A stretch of DNA of 64,000 nucleotides, from NCBI GenBank assembly GCA_016124845.1, contig WGMW01000007.1:1-64000 (forward strand), read 5' to 3'. The stretch comes from Flavobacteriales bacterium. GTDB taxonomy: Bacteria > Bacteroidota > Bacteroidia > UBA10329. The position numbers were made by a program, and so were the translations under genes. The notes beneath the pieces were generated by a model that was not told the origin of the DNA, did no database searches, and was given only the letters and a program-made list of their open reading frames with translations. Of the stretch, positions 1 to 8,578 are shown one piece after another; position 1 is the first letter of the stretch, and each line of letters begins with the position of its first letter.

Positions 1-1
1 C

Positions 2-124
2 AGCATCAAGGGAAAGTATCTACAGAATTACCTCAACGAGTTCTGCTACAAACTCAACCGTAGGTACTTCGGTGAACGCCTGTTCGACAGGTTATCCCTT
101 GCAGTTGCTAAATGCTACTGGTAA
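2..124 (+). mobile_element. 3' end of an IS1595-like transposase (partial)
   Basis: The frame from base 2 is open to a TAA at 122-124 and encodes 40 residues containing YLNEFCYKLNRRYFGERLFDR. This matches the C-terminal end of ISXO2/IS1595-type DDE transposases (Y-L-x-E-F-x-[FY]-[KR]-x-N-R-R). The rest of the gene lies left of the window, so whether the element is intact cannot be judged. The terminal inverted repeat would be expected just after the stop; the G-rich stretch around 128-140 is a candidate but has no visible partner. The family call rests on this short motif only. Confidence 0.65.
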
Positions 125-277
125 TCTGCGGGGGAGTCAGAATCTCAATGCAAAATTCAAAAAATCGATGATAAGTATTCTTTGGATTATCCTCCGATTG
201 GGAAAAGGTTTTTCTTGGAGTAATCAATAGAAAATGCCATTAACATTTCTTTAACAGCCTCAAAAATGGAGTTTCGG

Positions 278-285
278 TAACTTTG
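278..285 (+). promoter_or_regulatory. Putative -7 box TAACTTTG for the DUF1573 gene
   Basis: TAACTTTG matches the Bacteroidota -7 consensus TAnnTTTG and lies 51 bases before the ATG at 337. A convincing -33 TTTG is not seen, only a TTTAAC around 250. The stretch between the transposase remnant and this box shows no other gene. Confidence 0.5.
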
Positions 286-336
286 GAACGCTGATTGAGA
301 AAACGTTTATCAAACAAAAATTTAACTACATCTATT

Positions 337-780
337 ATGAAAAAAGCAATGTTACTTATGGCGATGGTCGTTGGGTCGTTCGCATACGTTACAGCTCAGG
401 TGGCCGGGCCGCAAATTGAATTTGAAAGAGTGGAGCACGATTACGGTGAGGTGGAGCAAGGCGGTGATGGAACGACTGAGTTCGTTTTCACAAATACTGG
501 AACGGAGCCATTGATCATTTCTAAAGCAAAAGGTTCTTGTGGTTGCACCGTTCCTGAATGGCCAAAAGAGCCGATCGCGCCAGGAGCAAAATCTGCTATC
601 AAAGTAAAGTATGACACCAAGCGTGTTGGTCCTATCAGCAAGTCTGTGACCATTACTTCAAACTCGGTTGACAACAGCACATTCCTTCTGAAGATCAAGG
701 GAAATGTGAAGGCCATGCCAACAGAAAGCGACTCTCCAGAAATGGAAAGCATTGAAGGAGCAACTCCAGTTTCTGAATAA
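337..780 (+). CDS. DUF1573 secreted protein
   Basis: This 147-residue protein has a Sec signal peptide (MKKAMLLMAMVVGSFAYVTAQ) and then one DUF1573 domain, an Ig-like/ASH fold abundant in Bacteroidota. The conserved core KGSCGCTVPEWPKEPIAPG, with its paired cysteines, lies near residues 70-88. The exported domain probably acts in the periplasm or at the cell surface, but no molecular function is established for the family. I chose the ATG at 337 because the longer frame from a TTG at 295 would put non-signal residues in front of the signal peptide. The gene is monocistronic: it has its own promoter-like box and a strong terminator directly after it. Confidence 0.85.
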   Translation: MKKAMLLMAMVVGSFAYVTAQVAGPQIEFERVEHDYGEVEQGGDGTTEFVFTNTGTEPLIISKAKGSCGCTVPEWPKEPIAPGAKSAIKVKYDTKRVGPISKSVTITSNSVDNSTFLLKIKGNVKAMPTESDSPEMESIEGATPVSE

Positions 781-801
781 GAAAAAGCTCATTTTTGAGC
801 G

Positions 802-831
802 AAAAGTCCCGATACTTGTCGGGACTTTTTT
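802..831 (+). terminator. Rho-independent terminator after the DUF1573 gene
   Basis: An 11-bp perfect stem (AAAAGTCCCGA at 802-812 with TCGGGACTTTT at 819-829) encloses a 6-base loop and runs into a T tract. It sits 21 bases after the DUF1573 stop and before the aminotransferase start. Confidence 0.85.
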
Positions 832-848
832 GTGCTTAAAACTCAGGA

Positions 849-2048
849 ATGCCACGATTATCCTTGAAGGGGCAGCAGATGCCCGAATCACCTATCCGAA
901 AACTTGTACCGTACGCGACAGCTGCTAAAGCTGCGGGTAAAAAAGTGTATCATTTGAATATCGGTCAGCCTGATATTGAAACACCCGAGGTGGCGTTGAA
1001 TGCGGTAAGAAATCTGGACCGCAAGGTGATCGAGTACAGCAATTCAGAAGGTTATGCCAGCTATCGCGAAGGATTGGCGAAGTATTACCGAGGCGTTGGA
1101 ATCGATATCTCTTCGTCAGATATTATGGTAACCACAGGCGGTTCGGAAGCATTGATCTTCGGATTCATGACGTGTATGGATCCTGGAGATGAGATCATCA
1201 TTCCAGAACCGTTTTACGCCAACTACAACGGCTTCGCCACCATGGCCGGACTGAATGTGAAACCCATCACCGCCAGAATTGAAGACGGTTTTGCGCTTCC
1301 GCCTATTTCAGAGTTTGAGCGCAGAATTACGGAGAATACGCGTGCCATACTCATTTGCAACCCAGGAAATCCAACTGGAACCTTGTATGGAAAGGAAAGT
1401 TTGGAAAAGTTGGCTGCGTTGGTCAAGAAGTACGACCTGTTTCTGTTTGCGGATGAAGTGTATCGCGAATTCTGCTACGAGACGGCCATTCCATTTTCGA
1501 CCATGAATTTGAAGGGAATTGAGCAGAATGTGGTGATGATAGACAGCGTGAGCAAGCGCTACAGCATGTGTGGCGTGCGAGTTGGCGCTCTGGTTTCGAG
1601 AAATAAGCAATTGATGGCAAATGCGTTAAAATTTGCGCAGGCGCGATTGAGCCCACCAACCTTGGGACAGATCGCAAGTGAAGCTGCGTTGGACACACCG
1701 CAGGAATATTTCGACCGTGTGAAGGACGAGTATGTGCAACGCAGAAACACGCTTGTTGACGGGCTCAATGCCATCGAAGGTGTTATTTGCCCGAAGCCAG
1801 CAGGCGCTTTTTATGTGATGGCACAATTGCCAGTTGATAGCGGTGACAGATTCTGCCAATGGATGTTGGAGGATTTCGACCTTGACGGAGAAACCGTGAT
1901 GATGGCTCCAGGAAGCGGGTTCTATTCAACTCGTGCGTTCGGTGAAAAGCAGGTAAGGATTGCCTACGTGCTTAACGAGGCAGATCTGAAACGCTCTATC
2001 AAAATCATTGAGGAAGGATTGAAAGCATATCCTGGTCGGATTGCCTGA
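849..2048 (+). CDS. Class I/II PLP-dependent aminotransferase (aspartate aminotransferase family)
   Basis: This 399-residue cytosolic enzyme of fold type I transfers amino groups between amino acids and 2-oxo acids, probably with aspartate or a similar substrate. Visible motifs are NPGNPTG (171-177), DEVYREF (202-208) and the PLP-lysine motif SVSKRYSMCGVRVG, with K236 as the Schiff-base lysine and R244 as a likely phosphate or carboxylate contact. The N terminus, with KGQQMPESPIRKLVP, is the form usual in Bacteroidota homologues and supports the ATG at 849. It stands alone between a terminator and a convergent gene only 6 bases away. Substrate specificity cannot be read from the sequence. Confidence 0.85.
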   Translation: MPRLSLKGQQMPESPIRKLVPYATAAKAAGKKVYHLNIGQPDIETPEVALNAVRNLDRKVIEYSNSEGYASYREGLAKYYRGVGIDISSSDIMVTTGGSEALIFGFMTCMDPGDEIIIPEPFYANYNGFATMAGLNVKPITARIEDGFALPPISEFERRITENTRAILICNPGNPTGTLYGKESLEKLAALVKKYDLFLFADEVYREFCYETAIPFSTMNLKGIEQNVVMIDSVSKRYSMCGVRVGALVSRNKQLMANALKFAQARLSPPTLGQIASEAALDTPQEYFDRVKDEYVQRRNTLVDGLNAIEGVICPKPAGAFYVMAQLPVDSGDRFCQWMLEDFDLDGETVMMAPGSGFYSTRAFGEKQVRIAYVLNEADLKRSIKIIEEGLKAYPGRIA

Positions 2049-2054
2049 TCAGGT

Positions 2055-2948
2055 TTAGGCTTCGTTGACCACTAACTTGTACCCAACTCCACGGATGTTG
2101 GCAATTTTCACATTCGGGTCGGCTTCCAGTTTCTTGCGGAGCTTGGAGATAAAGACGTCCAGCGTTCTTCCCACGTAATCACCATCATCGCCCCAAACCG
2201 TTTTCAAAATTGTTTCGCGGTCAACGGTATTGTTGGCAGAGTTGCAGAGCAGTTGTAACAGATCAGATTCTTTGCTTGTCAGTTCAATTGAATCGCCTTG
2301 TAGCTTGAGTTCCATCCGCATCGGGTTGAAAACGTAAGAACCTATCTGAATCTCATTCGGGTCGAATTCTCGTTCATCTCTTCTTGTTCGTTTGAGCAAG
2401 AAGGCAACGATCGCCAACAGAATTAGAAGAACAACCACGAGCAGGATCAGCAGTTTATGAACTTCACGATAGTCGGATGAAGCATATTCGCTCAGAGTTT
2501 CTGATGTGGTTGGTTGAACCTCAATTTCAGCGGGAGCATCCAAAATGGTGAAAACAAGTTCGTAGCAGCCAACAGGTTGGTCTCTGGAGCGACAGGCCAA
2601 GACATTCTCTTCGGGCTTGACACCAACCTCATACATGTGCACCGTTTCATTGGAGTGGCAGGTTTGAAATGCCACATTATAACTTCTGGCCAATTGCGTT
2701 GCGTTAGCCACACTATCAACGATCGTGGCCAGCTCATCTGGGTTGAACCCGAAATCGGTTTCAAAGCGGATTCTGTAACTCTGGCCGTCTTTCTCAATTG
2801 GAAGAACGCGCGATGTGCTGTCTCCAACACTCAGAAGAACTTGATGTCCGATCATGCGCAGCGATACTTCCGTGTGCTTGTCTTCCTGCGGAGCAGAATG
2901 AACACAAACCGTGTAGAAGAAAAGTCCTAAGAGGATGGGGAAACGCAT
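2055..2948 (-). CDS. Membrane-anchored winged-helix transcription factor (ToxR-like, reversed order)
   Basis: This 297-residue protein starts with a signal peptide (1-18). A periplasmic domain of about 145 residues follows, with cysteines at 97, 119 and 128. A single very hydrophobic helix (165-186) ends in the stop-transfer KRTRRDER. The C-terminal domain (about 201-293) is an OmpR/PhoB-type winged helix, shown by ELTSKESDLLQLLCNSANNT and the wing motif IRGVGYKL. There is no receiver domain, so it resembles ToxR/CadC one-component regulators with the order reversed: sensor outside at the N terminus, DNA-binding domain inside at the C terminus. It is divergent from a duplicated lipoprotein gene starting at 3070, a plausible target. 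Architecture is certain; signal and targets are unknown. Confidence 0.8.
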   Translation of the reverse strand: MRFPILLGLFFYTVCVHSAPQEDKHTEVSLRMIGHQVLLSVGDSTSRVLPIEKDGQSYRIRFETDFGFNPDELATIVDSVANATQLARSYNVAFQTCHSNETVHMYEVGVKPEENVLACRSRDQPVGCYELVFTILDAPAEIEVQPTTSETLSEYASSDYREVHKLLILLVVVLLILLAIVAFLLKRTRRDEREFDPNEIQIGSYVFNPMRMELKLQGDSIELTSKESDLLQLLCNSANNTVDRETILKTVWGDDGDYVGRTLDVFISKLRKKLEADPNVKIANIRGVGYKLVVNEA

Positions 2949-3069
2949 ATTGCAAAGCTATTCCGTTGAGTGATGGATGGAAATGTTTTGCACTCATTTT
3001 ACAATCATTTACACTCGATTTACGAACGAAAGCAACATCGCCACCTACTTTCGATTCAAAATCAATGTC

Positions 3070-4116
3070 ATGAAAAACATCATCAAATTAGTTGCGCTGC
3101 TGTTGGTAATTGGTTGCTCGGAGAAAGAAACAACGGTCGCTGCGCAGGAAACAAGCATGGATCATTCGTCACTCATTGATACTGTCATTGCCTACGAGCA
3201 TCCGTACGATCTGTCCATTGATATTGAAAACGCGGGTCCGAAAGGATACAACCTGCTCATTCGAATGGATCTTTTCGGAGGAAGTTTTTTCGCTTCTCCT
3301 TACGCGGGTGATAAGCTAAAGGGACGATTCTCCGTGGTTTTGGATGAGAACGACCACGTGAGATTAGGAAAGGATTTCATCGAAACACCACGTTCTCAGG
3401 AAGTATTCGATCCGCAACCGTTTGTTGATGGAAATGTGAATTGGATTACGGTAAACACGGTTTACAACTACCCTGTCGAAGTAAGTTCTCACACCGATTT
3501 CAAAGTGAATGGAATGATTCGGTTTACGATTGAACCCAAGTGTACATTCGAGGAGATTCCATTCTCTATATCTTCTGAAAGCGGCAAAGTGACAGTGCAA
3601 CGCTATCCGAAGTTGGATAAACGTACATGTTCAGCTATTCCAGTACTGGAGGTCAGTTTGTACGAATCGCCAAAGATCGATCACGAGGTTGCGGTAAACC
3701 ATCCGTACGATATTGATTTCCGAATAGCGAAAACGGACGAAGGAGAATTGAACTGGCTGATATTCACAGATCTTTTCGGAGGTAGCTTTTATGTGTCACC
3801 GCACTCAACAGCAGATTTCAAAGGGAAATTCAGGGTTGAAGTTGCACCGAACGATGATCTTGAAGTAGGAGCGGATTTCATTGAAATTCCGTGCTCCAAG
3901 GAAGTTTTCGATCCGCATCCTTTTATAAGAGGACCTGTCAACTGGGTGAGCGAAAACACCACGTATGAATATCCGCTCATTCTCCACACCGATCAGGATT
4001 TTGAAATAGGAGGGAAGGTCCTGTTTGTGATAGAACCGAAATGCACCTTGGAGGAGATCCCAGTTATTTTCAAGTACAAGAATGGCGTGCTTCGAGTGGA
4101 GAAGTGGGCGTGTTGA
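3070..4116 (+). CDS. Lipoprotein with two tandem ~145-residue repeats
   Basis: This 348-residue protein starts MKNIIKLVALLLVIGC; C16 is a lipobox cysteine followed by S-E-K-E. An earlier in-frame ATG at 2977 would add 31 residues before the signal sequence and is rejected. The mature protein is an internal duplication. DLFGGSFF (67-74) recurs as DLFGGSFY (234-241); EVFDPQPF recurs as EVFDPHPF; and F-x-I-E-P-K-C-T-x-E-E-I-P occurs near the end of both halves. Both halves look beta-rich. Some pairs resemble periplasmic thiol-disulfide 'protein-disulfide reductase N-terminal' domains, but this is only an impression and I do not recognise the family. It is divergent from the membrane-anchored regulator at 2055-2948 and may be controlled by it. 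Confidence 0.7.
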   Translation: MKNIIKLVALLLVIGCSEKETTVAAQETSMDHSSLIDTVIAYEHPYDLSIDIENAGPKGYNLLIRMDLFGGSFFASPYAGDKLKGRFSVVLDENDHVRLGKDFIETPRSQEVFDPQPFVDGNVNWITVNTVYNYPVEVSSHTDFKVNGMIRFTIEPKCTFEEIPFSISSESGKVTVQRYPKLDKRTCSAIPVLEVSLYESPKIDHEVAVNHPYDIDFRIAKTDEGELNWLIFTDLFGGSFYVSPHSTADFKGKFRVEVAPNDDLEVGADFIEIPCSKEVFDPHPFIRGPVNWVSENTTYEYPLILHTDQDFEIGGKVLFVIEPKCTLEEIPVIFKYKNGVLRVEKWAC

Positions 4117-4134
4117 TGGGAGTCGAATTTTTTC

Positions 4135-4395
4135 TCAATAGTGATATTTACAGGCCACAATGATGATGTCTTTGTCAGTCACTTTATAGACCAATCGGTG
4201 TTCTTTGGTGATTCTTCTGCTCCAGTAGCCCGCTAATTGGTGTTTCAGCGGTTCGGGTTTCCCAATACCTTCAAAGGGTTGCTCAAGAATGGCCTCAATG
4301 AGTTGTTTGATCCGTCCGGCAACCTTGGGGTCTTTCTTCTTCCATTCGGTGTATTCTTTCAGCGCATCCTTCTGAAAGATAATCTCCCGATTCAT
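4135..4395 (-). CDS. yoeB: Toxin of the Txe/YoeB family
   Basis: This 86-residue protein is a near full-length match to the YoeB/Txe mRNA interferase fold. It carries FEGIGKPEPLKHQLAGYWSR, followed closely by RITKEHRLVYKV, and it ends in the family signature CKYHY. YoeB toxins cleave mRNA in the ribosomal A site; E, R and the C-terminal H/Y are the usual catalytic residues and all are present. The start codon overlaps the antitoxin stop by one base (TAATG), giving translational coupling. It appears intact. Confidence 0.9.
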   Translation of the reverse strand: MNREIIFQKDALKEYTEWKKKDPKVAGRIKQLIEAILEQPFEGIGKPEPLKHQLAGYWSRRITKEHRLVYKVTDKDIIIVACKYHY

Positions 4396-4619
4396 TACAG
4401 ATCGTCCAAGTTTACCTTGACAGTCTGCTTTCCATCGTCCACATCCTTGATGCGTTTTTCCAAAATGTCCCTATTGGCGTCACTCATTGTAAGATACTCG
4501 GTCTCATCCTGATAATCTTCAATGACAATGGAGATCTTCTTGCCCTTGAACATGGTCTTCACCGCTTTTAGAAATTTCTCGTCAAGCTCGTTTGAGTTCA
4601 AATGGAATGTGGTGTTCAT
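4395..4619 (-). CDS. Antitoxin partner of the YoeB-type toxin
   Basis: This 74-residue acidic protein lies directly upstream of the toxin and overlaps it by one base. The N-terminal half (MNTTFHLNSNELDEKFLKAV) would be the dimerisation and DNA-binding part. The C-terminal half, containing SDANRDILEKRIKDVDDGK, resembles the toxin-neutralising tails of Bacteroidota antitoxins. It is not a clear Phd/YefM match by eye. Assignment rests mainly on position, size and overlap. A -7 box lies just upstream, and autoregulation is expected for such operons. Confidence 0.75.
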   Translation of the reverse strand: MNTTFHLNSNELDEKFLKAVKTMFKGKKISIVIEDYQDETEYLTMSDANRDILEKRIKDVDDGKQTVKVNLDDL

Positions 4620-4635
4620 GCCTCAATGTTTGATT

Positions 4636-4643
4636 CAAAGATA
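4636..4643 (-). promoter_or_regulatory. Putative -7 box TATCTTTG for the toxin-antitoxin operon
   Basis: On the minus strand TATCTTTG matches TAnnTTTG and lies 16 bases before the antitoxin ATG, so the leader would be about ten bases. This suggests the pair is transcribed separately from the upstream DUF4268 gene. Confidence 0.55.
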
Positions 4644-4714
4644 CGAAACGCAAATAGTCAATCGTTGTTTCCGGCCACCTCCGATCAACAAGGAGAAAGA
4701 CTTCTTCAAAGGTT

Positions 4715-5911
4715 TTACATGACCTTTTTCAACCTTGGACGTAGTGCATTTACAAAGTTGTTCAACCATAGTTTGAAGAAGTCTTTGATCTCTTCGCGAT
4801 TTTTCTCATCGAAAATATTCTCACAAGAAAGTCTTGCTTCAATGTATCCTTTATCATCCCAGGTCCAGATCACATCTTCTCCAAGTTCTTCACGAATGTG
4901 TTGTTTTTCGGAATTCAAGGCTTCAAGAATTTCTTTCCCTTCCTGATTGTTTGCGGTACGAAAGTAAACCCCGACACAATTCATGCTTTTGGCAAAATAC
5001 GCGCTGATCCAAGCCTTTTTATTACCTGCTGGATAAACATAGAGATTGTGACCTGCGGCTGGTTTTGGCATTGACTGACCAGGATCATCAAACTTGAATT
5101 CCTCATCATTTACAAGCTCATTCCAGAATTCTGTATAAAAAGCTTTTTCCTTCTCCCATTCCTTTGATACAGAAGGGTTTGGGTTTGATTTCTCAATCGT
5201 ATCGTCAATTGTCAACTTGAAACCAGTAGGCACCTCAACTGTCATTTTTCCAATTTCTGTCGTTTTGACCAGCGTTTTGGGAATTACTAACGTTCCGACC
5301 TTTTCCGCTTCATAAATGTTCAATTCGACCATGGCAAATGAGAAATTCAATTGCCCTGCACCAGAAAGGAATTCGGTGATTCCGCGGGCACCTTCGCGTA
5401 TTCCGTCTCCAGCAATCAACAATAGAAACCTGCCTCTTTCCAGATTACGATTAACGCTGTCGACAAAGTCGGATTCTGGTAATGCTGAACTCGAATCGAA
5501 GTCAGTTACCAATTTATAGAGCGTGTTTCCCTTTTCCCCAAGACGTTTGTTTACTTCACGCTGTAAGTCTTCATAGCTCCATCCCGAAAGCTCCTTCGCA
5601 TAATCCAGAATTTGCGCAATCACCTTTCTTCTTGCCTCAGGATTGCGCCATAATTTTGTTTCAACAATGGTCAATTCTCCGTTTGGAGAGACCATGAGAA
5701 TGTCGAGTGGTCCAACCGTTGTATTCAGCTCCATACAAACAGGGATCACAGGATTGTATGATTCGTCTATGTCGCTAATTGGAAGGCATTCTGGTCTTTC
5801 GAAGATCAATTTCTGAATTGTCCCTTCGTCAAACGTCTCAAGTTTGTTCAAGGAGGTAACCTGCCTCTCAGAGTTCAGGAAAAGTGGTTTTCCATAGGCC
5901 GTTTGTTTCAT
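4715..5911 (-). CDS. PD-(D/E)XK nuclease-like protein with C-terminal DUF4268-like domain
   Basis: This 398-residue soluble protein is likely cytosolic; it has no signal peptide or membrane segment. Residues about 60-125 contain GPLDILMVSPNGELTIVETK, closely followed by QILDYAKELSGW. This reproduces the D...(E)xK core plus the Q-x3-Y helix of PD-(D/E)XK nucleases of the NucS/DUF91 type. Residues about 255-395 (FYTEFWNELVNDEEF, later GVYFRTANNQEGKEIL and FFKLWLNNFVNAL) resemble DUF4268, a domain common in restriction or defence-related proteins. It starts 29 bases after the NamZ stop and ends 95 bases before the toxin-antitoxin pair, so it may be part of a small defence or addiction patch. Nuclease activity is inferred from motifs only. 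Confidence 0.65.
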   Translation of the reverse strand: MKQTAYGKPLFLNSERQVTSLNKLETFDEGTIQKLIFERPECLPISDIDESYNPVIPVCMELNTTVGPLDILMVSPNGELTIVETKLWRNPEARRKVIAQILDYAKELSGWSYEDLQREVNKRLGEKGNTLYKLVTDFDSSSALPESDFVDSVNRNLERGRFLLLIAGDGIREGARGITEFLSGAGQLNFSFAMVELNIYEAEKVGTLVIPKTLVKTTEIGKMTVEVPTGFKLTIDDTIEKSNPNPSVSKEWEKEKAFYTEFWNELVNDEEFKFDDPGQSMPKPAAGHNLYVYPAGNKKAWISAYFAKSMNCVGVYFRTANNQEGKEILEALNSEKQHIREELGEDVIWTWDDKGYIEARLSCENIFDEKNREEIKDFFKLWLNNFVNALRPRLKKVM

Positions 5912-5940
5912 CGGTAACGCATCTTAAAAATGATAGTGAT

Positions 5941-7158
5941 TCACGGATAAACCAGATACTTCTTTCGCATCATCTTGAACTGTAGCAGTTCTGATTGCCA
6001 CGTTTCGCGGATCTCACCTGCTGATTTTCCAGCGATGATCTGCTTTCTAAGTTCAGACGAACCAGCCAGTTTGTCGAAGAAATCGGTTCTGAAGAACTTG
6101 TCTTTCTCTGGGTAGTTCTGGTAGGTTGAGATCAACCACTCTAAATTCATTTGAGAAAGATTGTAAAGACTGTCTTCACTTAAGGTAGAAAGGTCAACGC
6201 CAGCACATTTCTTCCCTTCAAACTTCGGGTTGCTCGCCACACCTTTGATGTCTTTCGGAGTGAACGTGGTGTTGCCATTCGGCATGTTCGGGTAGCCGAA
6301 TTGCTGAAATGGTTTGTCTGTTCCGCGGCCTTCGCTAACCACGGTTCCTTCGAAGAAACAGAGGCTCGGATAGAGATAAATGGATTTCTGATTCGGGAGA
6401 TTCGGAGATGGCGCAACAGGTAATTCGTAGGCTTCTTTGCGCGAATAGTTCTCCATTTCAATCACGGTCAAGTTGCATTTGGCCGCATTTTTCAACCAAC
6501 CTTCAGAATTAACCATTGTCGCGTATTCGCCAACGGTCATTCCATGCACAACAGGAATCTGGTGCAGACCGACAAACGAAGAGAACTCCTTCTTAAGAAC
6601 CGGACCATCCACGTAATGACCGTTCGGGTTTGGTCTGTCCAGCACAATGAACTGGATGTCATTCTCAGCGCAAGCTTCCATCATGTAGCTCATGGTGCTG
6701 ATGTACGTGTAGAACCGCGCACCCACATCCTGAATGTCAAATATCACCACATCCAAACCTTCCAGTTGCTTTGGCGATGGCTTGTAATTGCTTCCATAAA
6801 GTGAGACGATCGGAAGTCCCGTTTTCGGGTCTTTGCTGTCGGAGATTTTCGCTCCCGCGCTGGCATTACCGCGAAAGCCGTGTTCAGGTGCGAAGGCGCA
6901 TTTTACATTAACCTCCAAAGCCAAAAGCGTATCAACCAAATGCGTTTGGCCCACAAGCGATGTTTGATTTGCCACAATTCCAACTGCCTTTCCAGCAAGC
7001 ATTGGAAGGTAAACTTCAGTTCGTTCAGCACCTAAACGAAGTTCTTGCGTGGTTTCGGCTTGCGCTGAAACCTCTTCCGCTGGTGGAGGTGCAGGAGTTG
7101 GTTGACCACAGGCCGAAATCCACAGAACGATAAACAGATATTTGATAGTTTTAGCCAT
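5941..7158 (-). CDS. namZ: NamZ-type exo-beta-N-acetylmuramidase (DUF1343), lipoprotein
   Basis: This 405-residue protein has a lipoprotein signal (LFIVLWISAC, C17), a Pro/Glu-rich linker and one DUF1343 domain. Conserved elements are GIVANQTSLVG, FAPEHGFRG, SLYGSNYKPSP, FDIQDVGARFYTYISTM, LDRPNPNGHYVDGPVL and SEGRGTDKPF. Members of this family (GH171) remove terminal MurNAc from peptidoglycan fragments, which fits cell-wall recycling at the outer envelope. Length and motifs look complete. The ATG at 7158 gives a proper signal peptide. It may be cotranscribed with the DUF4268 gene downstream (29-base gap). Confidence 0.85.
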   Translation of the reverse strand: MAKTIKYLFIVLWISACGQPTPAPPPAEEVSAQAETTQELRLGAERTEVYLPMLAGKAVGIVANQTSLVGQTHLVDTLLALEVNVKCAFAPEHGFRGNASAGAKISDSKDPKTGLPIVSLYGSNYKPSPKQLEGLDVVIFDIQDVGARFYTYISTMSYMMEACAENDIQFIVLDRPNPNGHYVDGPVLKKEFSSFVGLHQIPVVHGMTVGEYATMVNSEGWLKNAAKCNLTVIEMENYSRKEAYELPVAPSPNLPNQKSIYLYPSLCFFEGTVVSEGRGTDKPFQQFGYPNMPNGNTTFTPKDIKGVASNPKFEGKKCAGVDLSTLSEDSLYNLSQMNLEWLISTYQNYPEKDKFFRTDFFDKLAGSSELRKQIIAGKSAGEIRETWQSELLQFKMMRKKYLVYP

Positions 7159-7190
7159 TGATGATCAGCTTGTCAAAAGACATTTTTACA

Positions 7191-7268
7191 GCCACAGATT
7201 CACAGATGAACACAGATTGCACCGATTTTATCTGTGAGAAAATCCGTGAAAATCTGAGCGTCTGTGGC
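7191..7268. repeat. Intergenic imperfect inverted repeat of the 'CACAGA' type
   Basis: GCCACAGA at 7191 and TCTGTGGC ending at 7268 form the outer arms, and several internal CACAGA/TCTGTG pairs make a long imperfect hairpin. A second element of the same vocabulary lies at 17003-17078, so this looks like a dispersed repeat family. It sits in the divergent gap between namZ and the LolC/E-like gene. Confidence 0.75.
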
Positions 7269-7305
7269 TAATTGATGTTTCAATCTTGATTTCAAGAGTA
7301 AGCAA

Positions 7306-8544
7306 TTGAACACGCCTTTTTTTATTGCGAAACGCCTCATCCGAACGGGAGGGCAGGCCGAAAGTAACACTATTTCGGGTACGCGTCCTATTGTGCGTAT
7401 TGCCATTGCGGGCATTGCGCTGAGCTTGGCGGTGATGATCATCTCGGTGGCAATTGTTACAGGTTTTCAGCGGGAGATAACGGACAAGGTGGTCAACTTC
7501 GGTGCCGATATTGTCATCACGGAGTATTCCAATTTAAATGCCATTGAACCAAAACCGATTCCGAAGGAACAGGATTTCTATCCGAATCTGACCGAGGTCG
7601 ATGGCATCCGTCACATTCAGGTTTTCGCCACCAAAGCAGGCATCATCAAAACCGATGAGGAAATTGAAGGCGTGGTGGTAAAAGGTGTTGGAAGCGATTT
7701 CGATTGGACCTTTTTCAAAAACCATTTGGTAGAAGGAGATGTGTTTGAGACAACAGATCGATCGCGGAGCAAGAATATTCTCATTTCGGAGGCCATTTCT
7801 AAGAAGTTGAAACTGAATGTGGGCGACCGCATGGAGGTCTATTTCATTCAGGATGAGAAGCAGCGGGCGCGCATTTTTGATGTGACAGGCATCTACAAAA
7901 CGGGCTTGGCCGAATATGACGAACGCTATGTGATCACCGACATCTCACACATTCAAAGACTCAATGGGTGGGGCGATGATGAAGTGGCAGGGTTCGAGGT
8001 TTTTGTGGATGATTTCTCGCGATTGGATGAGCTGGATGGCGTGGTTTATTCGATGATCGGAACCGATCTTTTCTCCGCCACGGTCAAAGAGTTGCAACCG
8101 CAAATGTTCGATTGGCTCGACCTACAGGACATGAATGTGCGCGTCATCATCATCTTGATGTTGGTGGTGGCAGGGTTCAATATGATCTCCGCGCTGCTCA
8201 TCATGATCATTGAACGCGTGAACATGATCGGAACGCTGAAAGCACTCGGCATGAACGATGGAAGCATTCAGCGCATCTTCATTTTTCAGGCGTTGTATCT
8301 TACGGGTGTCGGCCTCTTTTGGGGAAATCTGGTCGGAATCGTGCTGTGTCTGGCACAGCAGCACTTCGGCATTATTACGTTGGATGAAGCCAGTTATTAT
8401 GTGAAAGTAGTGCCGATAAACTTGGAACTGTCGTTCGTATTGTTGCTGAATGCTGGAACGCTTTTCTTCTGTTTTCTGATGATGTTGATGCCTTCGATGG
8501 TGGTTTCACGCATTCAGCCGCTGAAGGCGATTCGGTTCAATTAA
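7306..8544 (+). CDS. LolC/LolE-like ABC transporter permease (FtsX/MacB fold)
   Basis: This 412-residue inner-membrane protein has the lipoprotein-release permease layout. TM1 is near residues 28-52. A large periplasmic domain follows to about 265. Three C-terminal TM segments are near 275-300, 325-352 and 375-400, with the FtsX signature IIERVNMIGTLKALGMNDGS. The partner ATPase is not in this window. I accept the TTG at 7306 because the usual N-terminal N-x-P-[FL]-F-I-A-K-R follows directly, no in-frame ATG occurs before residue 44, and an upstream ATG at 7275 is out of frame and closed. It probably helps move lipoproteins to the outer membrane. Confidence 0.8.
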   Translation: MNTPFFIAKRLIRTGGQAESNTISGTRPIVRIAIAGIALSLAVMIISVAIVTGFQREITDKVVNFGADIVITEYSNLNAIEPKPIPKEQDFYPNLTEVDGIRHIQVFATKAGIIKTDEEIEGVVVKGVGSDFDWTFFKNHLVEGDVFETTDRSRSKNILISEAISKKLKLNVGDRMEVYFIQDEKQRARIFDVTGIYKTGLAEYDERYVITDISHIQRLNGWGDDEVAGFEVFVDDFSRLDELDGVVYSMIGTDLFSATVKELQPQMFDWLDLQDMNVRVIIILMLVVAGFNMISALLIMIIERVNMIGTLKALGMNDGSIQRIFIFQALYLTGVGLFWGNLVGIVLCLAQQHFGIITLDEASYYVKVVPINLELSFVLLLNAGTLFFCFLMMLMPSMVVSRIQPLKAIRFN

Positions 8545-8578
8545 GAAAGGTTGTCAACTTTTTAAAGGTTGAGATTTT

